A stretch of 64,000 nucleotides of DNA from DATMER01 sp035556715. GTDB lineage: Bacteria; Acidobacteriota; Thermoanaerobaculia; Multivoradales; UBA5704. The stretch covers positions 1 to 64,000 of the forward strand of contig DATMER010000142.1 in assembly GCA_035556715.1 (NCBI GenBank). The letters run 5' to 3'. The stretch's first letter is position 1. Every line of letters begins with the position of its first letter. Shown here in pieces: positions 1 through 8,923 of the stretch. A model generated the notes under the pieces. It was not told the DNA's origin, ran no database searches, and was given only the letters and a program-made list of their open reading frames with translations. Made by a program: the position numbers and the translations under genes.

Positions 1-1
1 T

Positions 2-400
2 GCCCTGCTCGAGCGGTCGCTCCAGCAGCGCGAGTCGGGCGTCAACCTGGCGAGCCATCCCAAGTTCCGCGACCTCCTGGGCCAGGACGGCCAGGTGAAC
101 GTCTCGGCCTTCGTCTACCAGAACCTCCAGCCCGTGCTCGAGTCGGCCGGCAAGCTGGTGCCGCATGAGATGAAGAAGAACCAGAATCAGATGCAGAACC
201 TGATCCTCGGTCAGGGTCCGACGCTGATCTACGCCTACGCCGAGGAGGACCGCATCCTCTTCGCGAGCACCAACACGAGCCCGCTGGGCCTGAACCTCCA
301 GACGCTGGCCGGCATGGGCGGCGTCCTGGGGATGATGGACCACGCCCACGGCGAAGCGGAGCGCATGCAGGCTGAAACTTCGGGCGACGAAACCCGGTAA
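2..400 (+). CDS. Hypothetical protein, C-terminal part (cut by window start)
   Basis: The reading frame is open from the first bases and stops with TAA at 398-400, so only the last 132 residues are visible. The piece is hydrophilic, contains a Gln-rich stretch and a Gly/Met-rich segment (TLAGMGGVLGMMDH), and has no motif I can assign. It ends 33 bp before an ABC transporter ATPase gene on the same strand, so it may be the first or an upstream gene of that operon. The fragment could be the tail of a secreted or surface protein, but its family is unknown to me. Confidence 0.6.
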   Translation, partial: ALLERSLQQRESGVNLASHPKFRDLLGQDGQVNVSAFVYQNLQPVLESAGKLVPHEMKKNQNQMQNLILGQGPTLIYAYAEEDRILFASTNTSPLGLNLQTLAGMGGVLGMMDHAHGEAERMQAETSGDETR

Positions 401-433
401 GTCAGTCTGACAAGGATAGAAGGGAGGAGCAAC

Positions 434-1447
434 GTGGTGAACCTGGCGACGAAGACGGCTCTGGAGAGCGACGATGGTAGGGAGATGACCTCACCTGTGG
501 CGGCCCCGGCCGTCCCGGTGGTGGAGCTCCAGGGGCTGGAGGTGAAGCTTGGAGGGCGTCCGATCCTGCAGGGGTTGAACGCCACCCTCTCCGGCCGCTG
601 CATCGGTCTCCTGGGCCCGAACGGAGCCGGCAAGACCACGCTGCTCCATACCCTTCTGGGCTTTTACAAGACGAGTGGCGGCACCGCCCGCGTCCTCGGC
701 CGGGACATCCGGACGGAGACGCGGGAGATCCGCTCTTTCATGGGTTACATGCCGGAAAACGACGCGTTCATCGCCGGCATGACCGGCGTGCGCTTCGTCC
801 GGCTGATGGCCGAGCTTTCGGGCCTGCCGCCGGCGCAGGCCATCGAGCGCGCGCACGAAGTCCTTTTCTATGTCGGTCTGGGCGAGGCCCGCTACCGCGC
901 CATCGACGGCTACTCCCTCGGCATGCGGCAGGCGGCCAAGCTGGCCCAGGCCCTGGTCCACGGACCGAAACTGATCTTTCTCGACGAGCCCACGAACGGG
1001 CTCGACCCGGTGGCCCGCGAGCGCATGCTCCGGCTGATCCGCGATATCCGGGACAACCGTGAGGGGGGCGGTGTGCGGATGATCCTCTCCTCCCATCTCC
1101 TGCGCGACGTCGAGGAGTGCTGCGACGAGGTGCTGGTGCTCAAGCAGGGCAAGGTGGCAGTCACCTGCGACCTGGAGGCGGAGCGGCGTTCCAACCGCAA
1201 CTTCCTCGACCTGGAGCTGCGCACCGAGACCGGCGCGACGTCCGACCCCGGCTTCTCCGCGGCGCTCGAAGCGCTCGGGGCCGAGGTCGCGGCCAGCTCG
1301 CGCCAGCGCATCAAAATCGTGCTGCCGGAGGGGGTCGGGGTCCGCGACCTCTACAAGCTGGCAGCCGAGCGCAAAGTGCAAATCCGCCGGCTGGACTACA
1401 AGCGGGATTCCCTGGAAGACATCTTCCTGAAAGCGATGGAGGTCTAG
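434..1447 (+). CDS. ABC transporter ATP-binding protein
   Basis: ATPase subunit of an ABC-2 type exporter, expected on the cytoplasmic face of the membrane. Walker A (GPNGAGKTT) lies near residue 61, the signature YSLGMRQ near 160, Walker B LIFLDEPT near 179, followed by the SSH switch histidine. The length (337 residues) includes about 90 residues after the nucleotide-binding domain, as in exporters with a C-terminal regulatory tail. I chose the GTG at 434 because AGGGAGGAG lies 5 bases upstream. It is followed after 3 bp by its likely permease, and a second ATPase/permease pair follows, so the four genes probably form one operon. The substrate cannot be read from the sequence. Confidence 0.93.
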   Translation: MVNLATKTALESDDGREMTSPVAAPAVPVVELQGLEVKLGGRPILQGLNATLSGRCIGLLGPNGAGKTTLLHTLLGFYKTSGGTARVLGRDIRTETREIRSFMGYMPENDAFIAGMTGVRFVRLMAELSGLPPAQAIERAHEVLFYVGLGEARYRAIDGYSLGMRQAAKLAQALVHGPKLIFLDEPTNGLDPVARERMLRLIRDIRDNREGGGVRMILSSHLLRDVEECCDEVLVLKQGKVAVTCDLEAERRSNRNFLDLELRTETGATSDPGFSAALEALGAEVAASSRQRIKIVLPEGVGVRDLYKLAAERKVQIRRLDYKRDSLEDIFLKAMEV

Positions 1448-1450
1448 GCC

Positions 1451-2329
1451 ATGGCGGTCTACGGTCGGAGCTACCGGCGCTACACGGGGGTCCTGACTCC
1501 CGCCTGGTCGCGCTTTCTCATCTTTCCGCGCTACGCCTATGAGACGGTGTTCAAGAGCAAGCTCTTCGTGGCTTTTTTCTCGCTCTGCTTTCTCATGCCG
1601 TTCGTGGGCTTGCTGCTGATCTATCTGCACCACAACATGAGCGCTCTCTCCTTCCTCGACCTGCCGGCCGAGGAGCTGAAGAAGTTCCTGCCCATCGACA
1701 ACAAGTTCTTCTACATCGGCACCTGGTTCCAGGGCGCGCTGTCTTTTCTGCTCGTGCTGCTGGTGGGGCCGGCGCTGGTCTCGCCCGACCTGCGCAACAA
1801 CGGGCTGGCGCTCTACCTGTCGCGGCCGTTCTCGCGCAGCGAGTACGTGCTGGGCAAGATGTCGGTGCTGCTGATCCTGCTCTCGGCGATCACCTGGATT
1901 CCCGCCATGCTGCTCTACTTCTTCCAGGCCTATCTGGACGGGGGGGCCTGGTTCGGGAGCCACCTGCGGCTCGGCGTCGCGATCTTCGTGGGGAGCTGGG
2001 CCTGGATCCTGTTCCTTTCGATCCTGACGCTGGCGGTATCGGCCTGGGTGAAGTGGCGGCCGGTGGCGCGCATCGCGCTGATCGTCATCTTCTTCGTGTC
2101 CATGGGCTTTGCCGGAGTGATCGCAGAGGTCCTCAACACGTGGGCGGGGAGTCTGGTCTCGCCCTGGTTCGTGATCGGTTCCATCTGGACCAACCTGTTC
2201 AACATGCCGTTGGGCGACGGCGACATCCTGCCGCCTCCGGCCCTGGCCTGGGCGGCTCTGATCGGGGGCGGCCTGTTCTGCCTCTGGCTCCTCTCGCGGC
2301 GCATCCGCGCCTACGAGGTGGTCCGATGA
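1451..2329 (+). CDS. ABC-2 type transporter permease
   Basis: Membrane subunit of 292 residues that should pair with the ATPase encoded just upstream (3-bp gap). About six hydrophobic helices are visible, the first near residues 35-58 after a basic amphipathic N-terminus, as in ABC-2 permeases. The segment LYLSRPFSRSEYVLGK resembles the conserved cytoplasmic loop between helices 2 and 3 that contacts the ATPase. The TGA stop overlaps the ATG of the next ATPase gene (ATGA), pointing to translational coupling. Confidence 0.9.
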   Translation: MAVYGRSYRRYTGVLTPAWSRFLIFPRYAYETVFKSKLFVAFFSLCFLMPFVGLLLIYLHHNMSALSFLDLPAEELKKFLPIDNKFFYIGTWFQGALSFLLVLLVGPALVSPDLRNNGLALYLSRPFSRSEYVLGKMSVLLILLSAITWIPAMLLYFFQAYLDGGAWFGSHLRLGVAIFVGSWAWILFLSILTLAVSAWVKWRPVARIALIVIFFVSMGFAGVIAEVLNTWAGSLVSPWFVIGSIWTNLFNMPLGDGDILPPPALAWAALIGGGLFCLWLLSRRIRAYEVVR

Positions 2330-3279
2330 ATGCGCTTGGCAAGACGGACAGCCGGATCGTCATCGAAAACGTTTCGAAGTTCTACGGCGAGGTCCTCGGG
2401 ATCAACAAGGTCAACCTGACGATCCCACCCGGGATCACCGGCCTGGTGGGACCGAACGGCTCGGGCAAGACCACCTTGATGAACCTGATGGTGGGATTGA
2501 TCCGTCCGACCCGGGGCGAGATCCGGATTCTGGGCGTCGCGCCGGACCATCCCGAAGAGCTGTTCCGGCTGGTCGGCTATTCGACGCAGTATGACGCCTT
2601 CCCGCCGGGCATGACCGGCTACCAGTTCATCTACTCGTACCTGCGGGTGCACGGCTTCGCGCACGCCGAGGCCGAAAAGATGACCTGGGAGGCAATCGAG
2701 CGCGTGGGGCTCACCGAGGCCGCGGGACGGAAAGTGGCCGGCTACAGCAAGGGCATGCGCCAGCGCATCAAGCTTGCGCAGGCCATCGCGCACCGCCCTA
2801 CCGTGCTGATCCTGGACGAGCCGCTCAACGGCCTCGATCCCATGGCTCGGGCCGAGGTCATCGCGCTCTTCAGGAGCCTCGCCGCGGCCGGCCTTTACGT
2901 GATCGTTTCGAGCCACATCCTGCACGAGGTCGATCTGATCTCGGACCAGGTGGTACTGATCAACGGCGGCTACATCGTGGCCGAGGGCGAGATCGGCGGC
3001 GTGCGGGACGAGATGGAGGAAGAGCACCCGGTGCAGGTGCTGATCCGTTGCGACCGTCCCTCGCTCCTGGCTTCCAAGGTGTTCGAGCAGGACCACGTGG
3101 TCGAGGCGAGCATCCAGGACGACGGCCGGAGCCTGCTGGTACGGACCCGCAGCGCCGACCGTTTCTACATGATGCTTAATGAGGTCGTGCTCGAGACAGG
3201 CCTCGGCATCGAGACCGTGATGCCGACGGATGCCGACGTCAACGCGGTCTACCAGTACCTGATCGGAGAGAAGTCGTGA
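2326..3279 (+). CDS. ABC transporter ATP-binding protein (second copy)
   Basis: Second ATPase of the cluster, 317 residues from the ATG at 2326, which overlaps the previous stop as ATGA. The frame is open further upstream, but the coupled start matches the usual N-terminal length. Walker A GPNGSGKTTL lies near residue 42, the signature YSKGMRQR near 140 and Walker B VLILDEPLNG near 160, followed by an SSH switch. It differs clearly from the first ATPase, so the exporter is probably built from two non-identical ATPase/permease pairs rather than a recent duplication. Its stop overlaps the next permease start by four bases. Confidence 0.93.
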   Translation: MNALGKTDSRIVIENVSKFYGEVLGINKVNLTIPPGITGLVGPNGSGKTTLMNLMVGLIRPTRGEIRILGVAPDHPEELFRLVGYSTQYDAFPPGMTGYQFIYSYLRVHGFAHAEAEKMTWEAIERVGLTEAAGRKVAGYSKGMRQRIKLAQAIAHRPTVLILDEPLNGLDPMARAEVIALFRSLAAAGLYVIVSSHILHEVDLISDQVVLINGGYIVAEGEIGGVRDEMEEEHPVQVLIRCDRPSLLASKVFEQDHVVEASIQDDGRSLLVRTRSADRFYMMLNEVVLETGLGIETVMPTDADVNAVYQYLIGEKS

Positions 3280-4139
3280 GCGAGACCTTGAGAGAGACCG
3301 TCCCCGCGCAGACGATTTCCCACGGTAATCCCTGGGGTCAGTGGAGGAACCAGGCGCTGGCCGTGATGCGCCTGGAGATGCGCAAGAGCTTCCTGAGCAA
3401 GCGGGTCTTCCTGCTGCTGGTGCTCGCGCTCATGCCGGTGTTCCTCCTGGGGATGCGGGCGATCATCCCGGTTGCCGTGGACGACCCTGCCAACCTGGCG
3501 GAGGCCACGAAAGTCTTTTCGGCCATCTATCAGGCGTTCACCGTGCGGGTGATCGTGTTCCTCGGCTGCGTCTGGATCTTCGGCAACCTGATCCGCCGCG
3601 AGGTGCTCGACCGGAGCCTTCATTATTACTTCCTGTCGCCGGTGCGGCGGGAGCTGCTGGTGGTCGCGAAATACCTGACCGGTGTGCTGGTGGCGATCGT
3701 GCTGTTCGGCTCCGCGACGCTGATCTCGTACCTGCTGGCCTACGCGCCGCACACGGGGGTGGGCAACTTCTTCTTCCGCGGCCCCGGCTTCGCGCACCTG
3801 GGCTCGTACCTGCTGGTGACCTCGCTCGCCTGCATGGGCTACGGCGCGGTCTTCCTTGCCTTGGGCTTCTTCTTCAAGAGCCCGGCGATCCCGGCCCTGG
3901 CGGTCTTCGGCTGGGAGCGCATCCTCTTCCTGCTGCCGCCGCTGCTCAAGAAGGTGAGCGTGTCCCACTACCTCCAGTCGCTCTGCCCGGTGCCCTTCGA
4001 CGAGGGTCCGCTGGCCATCCTCGCGGATGCCCCCTCGCCCTGGATCTCGATTCCGGGTCTGCTCATCGTCTCCGCCGCGCTGCTGGCGCTGTCCGCGTGG
4101 AAGATCCGGAAGATGGAGATCAGCTACGAGGAGGATTGA
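3276..4139 (+). CDS. ABC-2 type transporter permease (second copy)
   Basis: Membrane subunit of 287 residues starting at GTG 3276, which overlaps the upstream ATPase stop as GTGA. There is a cytoplasmic N-terminus of about 40 residues, then about six hydrophobic segments beginning around residue 45 (FLLLVLALMPVFLLGM). The motif LHYYFLSPVRRELLVVAKY matches the conserved helix 2-3 loop of ABC-2 permeases. It is the last gene of the four-gene exporter cluster; the next gene has its own promoter-like sequence. Confidence 0.9.
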   Translation: MSETLRETVPAQTISHGNPWGQWRNQALAVMRLEMRKSFLSKRVFLLLVLALMPVFLLGMRAIIPVAVDDPANLAEATKVFSAIYQAFTVRVIVFLGCVWIFGNLIRREVLDRSLHYYFLSPVRRELLVVAKYLTGVLVAIVLFGSATLISYLLAYAPHTGVGNFFFRGPGFAHLGSYLLVTSLACMGYGAVFLALGFFFKSPAIPALAVFGWERILFLLPPLLKKVSVSHYLQSLCPVPFDEGPLAILADAPSPWISIPGLLIVSAALLALSAWKIRKMEISYEED

Positions 4140-4181
4140 GCCCATCCTTCCTCTCCCCGGCCCTCTCCCTCACCTGCGTGA

Positions 4182-4211
4182 TGGAGAGGGAGTCTCCACC
4201 CGCGCTATAAT
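4182..4211 (+). promoter_or_regulatory. Candidate promoter giving a leaderless transcript
   Basis: A perfect TATAAT lies at 4206-4211, only 6 bases before the ATG at 4218. A partial -35 (TGGAGA, 4182-4187) lies 18 bp upstream. A start site about 7 bases after the -10 would fall on the ATG, and no Shine-Dalgarno sequence is present. The -35 lies in the right arm of a hairpin (CCCTCTCC 4161-4168 with GGAGAGGG 4183-4190). Confidence 0.45.
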
Positions 4212-4217
4212 CCAAAC

Positions 4218-5273
4218 ATGCTATCCATTCGTGGCCGGGTTGCGGTTCCGCTGCTGTCGGCTTTGCTCCTGTCCTGGGCTCCAACAGCCGGGGCGGACCC
4301 GGAGGAGCTTCGCCGAGCCTTCCTGGACCTGATCAACGCCCAGCGCGCGAGCCTCGGGCTCCAACCCCTGGTGCTGGAGCCCGAGCTGGTCCGGGCGGCG
4401 CAGGCCCACGCGGACGACATGACCACTCGTCAGTACGCGGGCTTCTCCTCGCCCGAGGGGCGCCAGACCGAGGACTGGGCCCGCCAGGCGGGCTACAAGT
4501 TCCAACTCGTCACCGGCAAGCTGGCCTTTACCGCCGAGCCCCCCGAGACCATCGCCGGGGGCTGGAAGCCGGATTCCAACCGCAACAGCCTGTTCCATCC
4601 GGACGTCCGGGACTTGGGCGTGGGAATCGGGCAGGTGCGGGGCACTCCGATCTACAGCTTCGTGCTCGCGCGCTCCGAGGAGAGCTACCTGGAGAGATAC
4701 ATCGCGGAGCTCTACGAGCGGCAGACCCTGGCCCTTCAGAGCGTCGAGCCGCTGCGCGAGGAGCTGCTGCTCAAGGTCAACGAGGCGAGGGCCGGGGCGA
4801 AGCTTCACCCCCTCACCCGGCATCCCGCCCTGGACGTCGCCGCCCAGGAGCACGCCGAGGCGGTGCTGGACGTGATCCGCTCCGGACGCCCCCTGGGCAA
4901 AGCGGGCCCGCTCGTCGCCAAGGTGAAGCGCCACAAGTACCGCTCTGCCGGACTCGTGGGAGAGAGGATCGTCACCGATGCCCTGACTCCGGAGCAGGCT
5001 ATCAATGCGCTGCTGGAGGAGAGCAAGGGAGAGAGCTCGACGCTCCTCGGCCAGGGGTTCACCGAGATGGGGACCGGCCTGGCGTTCGAGCGGACCCCCG
5101 AAGGCTTCCGGATCATCTGGGTGCAGTGCCTGGCCCGTCCCGCCTCCAAGCCAACCGGAGCGGACACCAAACACGATCCCACAGAAGGGCCGGATCTGAC
5201 ACCGGTGCGCGAAACTGGTCCTGGAAGAGAAGGGGGAGGAAATGGCGGCAACGGCGGCTCTGGAGGGCAGTAG
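4218..5273 (+). CDS. Secreted protein with two CAP (SCP/PR-1-like) domains
   Basis: 351 residues with an N-terminal signal peptide (about 1-26, ending in TAGA). The first CAP-like domain spans about 30-150, with the usual start LINAQRASLGLQPLVLEPEL, followed by a repeat-like second domain at about 175-310 (LLKVNEARAGAKLHPL, then AAQEHAEAV). The tail is Gly-rich. CAP proteins are extracytoplasmic and bind lipids or peptides in other systems; the bacterial role is mostly unknown. The canonical His/Glu pairs are only partly recognisable, so metal binding is doubtful. The gene stands alone behind a TATAAT box. Confidence 0.75.
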   Translation: MLSIRGRVAVPLLSALLLSWAPTAGADPEELRRAFLDLINAQRASLGLQPLVLEPELVRAAQAHADDMTTRQYAGFSSPEGRQTEDWARQAGYKFQLVTGKLAFTAEPPETIAGGWKPDSNRNSLFHPDVRDLGVGIGQVRGTPIYSFVLARSEESYLERYIAELYERQTLALQSVEPLREELLLKVNEARAGAKLHPLTRHPALDVAAQEHAEAVLDVIRSGRPLGKAGPLVAKVKRHKYRSAGLVGERIVTDALTPEQAINALLEESKGESSTLLGQGFTEMGTGLAFERTPEGFRIIWVQCLARPASKPTGADTKHDPTEGPDLTPVRETGPGREGGGNGGNGGSGGQ

Positions 5274-5304
5274 TGGGGCGGTAGCTCCGTGGTAGCATGC
5301 TGAC

Positions 5305-7035
5305 ATGCTTGCGACGAGCAGCCCGCTGGAGCGGCGACAGCGCAAGAGCCTCGGCGCCTTCTACTCGCCTCCCTCTTTGGTCGAACCCATGGTCGCCTGG
5401 GCCGTCACCCGGGCCGACCAGTCGGTGCTCGATCCGTCCTGCGGCGACGGAGTCTTCCTGGAGAGCGCGGCCCGTCGGCTGAGCGATCTCGGCGCCGGTC
5501 CGGAACGGACCGCCTCTCTCCTGCACGCGGTCGACCTCAACCCTGACGCCGCGCGGTTCACGCGGGATCGCCTTGCCTCGGAGCTTGGCCGGCCGTTCTC
5601 CAACACACGGATCTCGAGCTTCTTCTCGCTGCCTCCTCCGGGAGGCCTGTTCGGCCCGACCGAGGGCGTCGACGTGGTGATCGGCAATCCACCGTACATC
5701 CGTTATCAGGACTTCGCCGGAGGAGCGCGTCTGGAAGCCCTGGAGCGAGCCGCGCACGCGGGTGTTCAGCTCACCCGCCTTGCCTCCTCGTGGGCTCATT
5801 TCGTGGTCCATGCGGCCGCTTTCGTGCGGCCGGGGGGACGACTGGCCCTGATCCTGCCGGCCGAGCTGATCCACACCTCCTACGCGGCTCCGCTGCGGGA
5901 GCACCTGCGCCGGTCCTTCGGGGAGGTCCACATCGTCTCGTTCCGCCAGGCGGTCTTCCCCGAGGTCCAGGAGGAGGTCGTGCTGCTCCTCGCGGCTGGG
6001 AAGAATGGTGGTCCGGGCCGTCTCGGTCTGGCTGAGGTCGAGTCCTGCTCGGATCTCGCCGATCTCACGGCTGTCCTCGAGAGCGCCGAGGTTTTTGCTC
6101 CCGGCGAGGAACCGGAGAAATGGCTGCCGGACTACGCAGCCCATCCCGGGGCCGTTATCCTCGACCATCTCCAAGACCGCGGCCTCCTGCTTCCCCTCGG
6201 GGAGATCGGGAAGGCGGGCATCGGGTTCGTCAGTGGAGCGAACGAATACTTCATCCTGACTCCCGAAGAGGCAGCCAGGTGGCATCTTCCCGAGGGATCT
6301 TTAAGGCCGGCCCTCGTCCGGGCGCGCCAGATCCCCGGCCTTCAGCTCACGCCCGCCGACGTCGAGCTGCTGCAGTCCCGCGGAGAGCGTTGCCTGCTCT
6401 GGCTCCCCGGAGACCGGCTGACCCCGGCGGAGCAGGCCTACGTCCGGAGAGGAGAGGAGCTCGGCTATGACACGCGGTACAAGTGCCGTGTCCGCTCGCC
6501 TTGGTTCCGCGTTCCGGGCGTGGTCACGCCGGACGCGTTCCTGACCTACATGAGCGATGTCGTGCCGCGTCTGTGCCTCAATCGAGCCCAGGTCGTCTCC
6601 TCGAACACGCTGCTCGCGGTCCGCCTGCCCCAAATTCCCGTTGCACTGCGAAAGGCTTTCGTGACCGCCTTCTACAACTCCGCGACGCTCCTTTCCTGCG
6701 AGAGAATCGGGAGGAGCTACGGGGGCGGGGTCCTGAAGCTGGAGCCTCGCGAAGCGGACCGGCTCCTCGTCCCTTCGGCGGCCCTGGTGGCCCGGCAAAA
6801 GGAGGCTCTGTTGAAGCAGGCGGCCCAGGTGGATACGGCGCTCCGGAACGGGCGCGAGGGCTTTCTGGACGAAGCGGTAGAAGCCGTCGACGCCATTCTC
6901 TTCCAGGGGGAAGGGATCGCCCGGAGCGAGATGGCAGCGGCAAGGACATCTCTCCACGAGCGGCGCCGGGCTCGTGCCCGGCCCCGCGGCAGGAAATCCC
7001 GGATCGTCTCCATCTCGTCCCACCGTGGCTCGTAA
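5305..7035 (+). CDS. N6-adenine DNA methyltransferase (TaqI/Eco57I-like class)
   Basis: 576 residues. The N-terminus SLGAFYSPPSLVEPMV matches the opening of gamma-class adenine methylases. SAM-binding motif I (DPSCGDG) lies at residues 43-49 and the catalytic NPPY at 128-131, followed by IRYQDF. The second half should contain the target recognition region. No nuclease motif is visible in this chain, so it is probably the modification subunit only. The last 11 bp overlap the next gene, which carries a PD-(D/E)xK-like signature; together they look like a type II restriction-modification system. The recognition site cannot be inferred. Confidence 0.85.
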   Translation: MLATSSPLERRQRKSLGAFYSPPSLVEPMVAWAVTRADQSVLDPSCGDGVFLESAARRLSDLGAGPERTASLLHAVDLNPDAARFTRDRLASELGRPFSNTRISSFFSLPPPGGLFGPTEGVDVVIGNPPYIRYQDFAGGARLEALERAAHAGVQLTRLASSWAHFVVHAAAFVRPGGRLALILPAELIHTSYAAPLREHLRRSFGEVHIVSFRQAVFPEVQEEVVLLLAAGKNGGPGRLGLAEVESCSDLADLTAVLESAEVFAPGEEPEKWLPDYAAHPGAVILDHLQDRGLLLPLGEIGKAGIGFVSGANEYFILTPEEAARWHLPEGSLRPALVRARQIPGLQLTPADVELLQSRGERCLLWLPGDRLTPAEQAYVRRGEELGYDTRYKCRVRSPWFRVPGVVTPDAFLTYMSDVVPRLCLNRAQVVSSNTLLAVRLPQIPVALRKAFVTAFYNSATLLSCERIGRSYGGGVLKLEPREADRLLVPSAALVARQKEALLKQAAQVDTALRNGREGFLDEAVEAVDAILFQGEGIARSEMAAARTSLHERRRARARPRGRKSRIVSISSHRGS

Positions 7036-7798
7036 GACCAGCCCCCTCCTCGCGAGGAGCCCGGGTTGTCGCTCCCTCTTCGAGATGTACCAATGGTCCG
7101 TCGCGGCCAAGCCGTCGCGGTGGACTCAGGTCGAGAACCGCTTCTTCTCCGCCATGTGGGAGTTCGATCAGGCCTTTGCCGCCGGGCTTGCCAACCAGGG
7201 AGACAATCAGAACGGCAAGGGGGACTTCTTCACGGACCTCATCGCCCTGATTCTGGAGAACTGCTCCGGAAAGGAGCTGCACGGCCGGGGCGCGGTGCCG
7301 GGGCTGATCTTCCCGAATCACAACCTCGACACCTCCTATCCCAAGGAGGGGACTGTCGAGATCCTGATCGAGACCAAGGTGGCCGGAGCCCCGAAGTCTC
7401 CCAGGAATCCGCTCCAGAAGAACCTCCTGGGCAGGCCGGGCAGCTCGGATCTAGACAAGCGGGTGAAGGAAGCCGGTCTCAAGACCATCGATCTCAAGGC
7501 CGAGTGGGCACGGGATGCCGGCCAGGGAGGAGGACCTACGAGCGACCTGCTGACCTGGCTGCGCCAGAGCAAGCCGCTCTCGTTTCTCTTCCTTGCCATC
7601 CGGGTGGTGGACAAGGCCGACCTGGAGCGCACGCTGTTCTTCGCCAATGCCGCGAACCGGATGATGGACGACGTCGGTCTGGTCGTGTATGAGCCCGATC
7701 CTTCCGGCCAGGGATACCTGGCCCGCAAGGTCCCGCCCCACCTGGAGCTCGACCGCGTCCTGAGCCGGGTCTGTACCGCTCTGCGTGTCCTGCCGTAG
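7025..7798 (+). CDS. Putative type II restriction endonuclease (PD-(D/E)xK-like)
   Basis: 257 residues from the GTG at 7025, overlapping the methyltransferase stop by 11 bp; the frame is also open further upstream but inside the methylase gene. The core DTSYPKEGTVEILIETK gives D102, E112 and E116-T-K118, fitting the D...(D/E)xK pattern of nuclease active sites. A preceding helix, GDFFTDLIALILENC, resembles the acidic helix that comes before that motif. I know no named family for it. The function is inferred from the motif plus the overlap with the methylase. No Shine-Dalgarno is evident, so translation may depend on coupling. Confidence 0.55.
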   Translation: MARKTSPLLARSPGCRSLFEMYQWSVAAKPSRWTQVENRFFSAMWEFDQAFAAGLANQGDNQNGKGDFFTDLIALILENCSGKELHGRGAVPGLIFPNHNLDTSYPKEGTVEILIETKVAGAPKSPRNPLQKNLLGRPGSSDLDKRVKEAGLKTIDLKAEWARDAGQGGGPTSDLLTWLRQSKPLSFLFLAIRVVDKADLERTLFFANAANRMMDDVGLVVYEPDPSGQGYLARKVPPHLELDRVLSRVCTALRVLP

Positions 7799-7799
7799 G

Positions 7800-8846
7800 T
7801 CAGCGTTCGAGTTGCCGGAGGCGGATGCGCTCGTCGTCCAGAACGTACCAGAGATGGCCCCGTGTGTCGGCGGCGAGGCCCTCGGCCTTGGAGTGGACGC
7901 CCAGGTCCTGGACCCTCTCGGCCTCGACGCCGCTCCAGCGCGGCGGGGGCTTGGGCAGGGTGAAGCGGTGCAGGCAGGACTCCGCCCGCTCCCCCTCGGG
8001 ATGGTCCTGGAGGATCGCGCTCTCCTCGGGCGTGCTGTCCAGGCTGCCGGTGATGGCGAGGAAGCCGTCCCCGTCCTCTTCCAGGGCGCGGATGCCTCTC
8101 GGCTCGCGAGCGGTTCCCACCCCCTCCAGGACCCAGAGCTGCCGGACGGACGGGTCGTCCGGCGGGTTCCGGAAGAGCTTGTCGATCCCCTCGATCTCCA
8201 CCAGGATCGGGTGCCCGTCCCCGGTCACCGGGTAGCGGAGGCCCAGGAGAAGGGCTCCGCCCTGTCGGAACGCCGCGCCCTCGATATCGACTGGCCAGTC
8301 TTCCTCGTGGATCCGCTCGGCCCACTTCTTCCCCTTTTTCCGGCCCTTTTTGCGGGTCTCCCGGATGCAGCGCCGCTCCTCGCCGCCGGGCTCGATCAGC
8401 TCCAGCCCGCTCTCCCGCAGGGCGTCGTTGAGCAGGCGGTGGAGCTTGAAGCGGCCGTGGGCGATCTCCAGCTCGAGCTCACCCTCGTCGAGCCGGCCGT
8501 GGAGCCGGTCCTCCCGAAAGCGGGCGATGAAGTGGCGCGTGGGCTCCAGCGGACCGGACTTGGTGCCGAAGTGGGAGCCGAAGATGTAGACCCGGCTTCC
8601 GGAGCGGGCCATGGCCTCGGCGTCCTCGGTCCGGACCTTCGGCTCCATCCGCACCTTGCGCGGCCGGACCAGCTCCCAGCCGTCCCGCCCCTTGCCCAGG
8701 GCGTGCAGGGCCTTTTCCACCCGGCCCTCGTCCGAGCAGGACCAGAAGGCCATCTCCCAGCCGTGCGCCTTCAGCACCTCCGGGCTCTGGATGGCGAGCA
8801 GGGCCGAGGCTTCGCTCGCCGGCTGGTCGACCACGATCTCTCTCAT
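7800..8846 (-). CDS. DUF3616-like protein of unknown function
   Basis: 348 residues, no signal peptide. The chain has evenly spaced beta-strand/loop units (ARSGSRVYIFGSHFG, DGDGFLAITGSLD, AEGLAADTRGHLWYVLDD), suggesting a beta-propeller as in DUF3616 and related esterase-like proteins. A basic patch (RKKGRKKGKKWAER) sits in the middle. It converges with the putative endonuclease gene, the stop codons being 1 bp apart. The family assignment is by resemblance only. Confidence 0.6.
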   Translation of the reverse strand: MREIVVDQPASEASALLAIQSPEVLKAHGWEMAFWSCSDEGRVEKALHALGKGRDGWELVRPRKVRMEPKVRTEDAEAMARSGSRVYIFGSHFGTKSGPLEPTRHFIARFREDRLHGRLDEGELELEIAHGRFKLHRLLNDALRESGLELIEPGGEERRCIRETRKKGRKKGKKWAERIHEEDWPVDIEGAAFRQGGALLLGLRYPVTGDGHPILVEIEGIDKLFRNPPDDPSVRQLWVLEGVGTAREPRGIRALEEDGDGFLAITGSLDSTPEESAILQDHPEGERAESCLHRFTLPKPPPRWSGVEAERVQDLGVHSKAEGLAADTRGHLWYVLDDERIRLRQLER

Positions 8847-8923
8847 GGCGGCACGAGTCTCGCAAAGAGCGTGCCTCGACCGGACGGCCGCTCATTCCGA
8901 TCGTCCCCCAATATTTGGACAAC

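Noticed and set aside
491..1963. Long open frame on the minus strand opposite the ABC ATPase and permease
   Set aside because: GC-rich DNA keeps opposite frames open; the translation is His/Gln/Arg-rich with no domain, while the plus strand has clear Walker motifs.
5293..5298. TAGCAT as a -10 box for the methylase gene
   Set aside because: Only 4 of 6 consensus positions and no -35; too weak to list.
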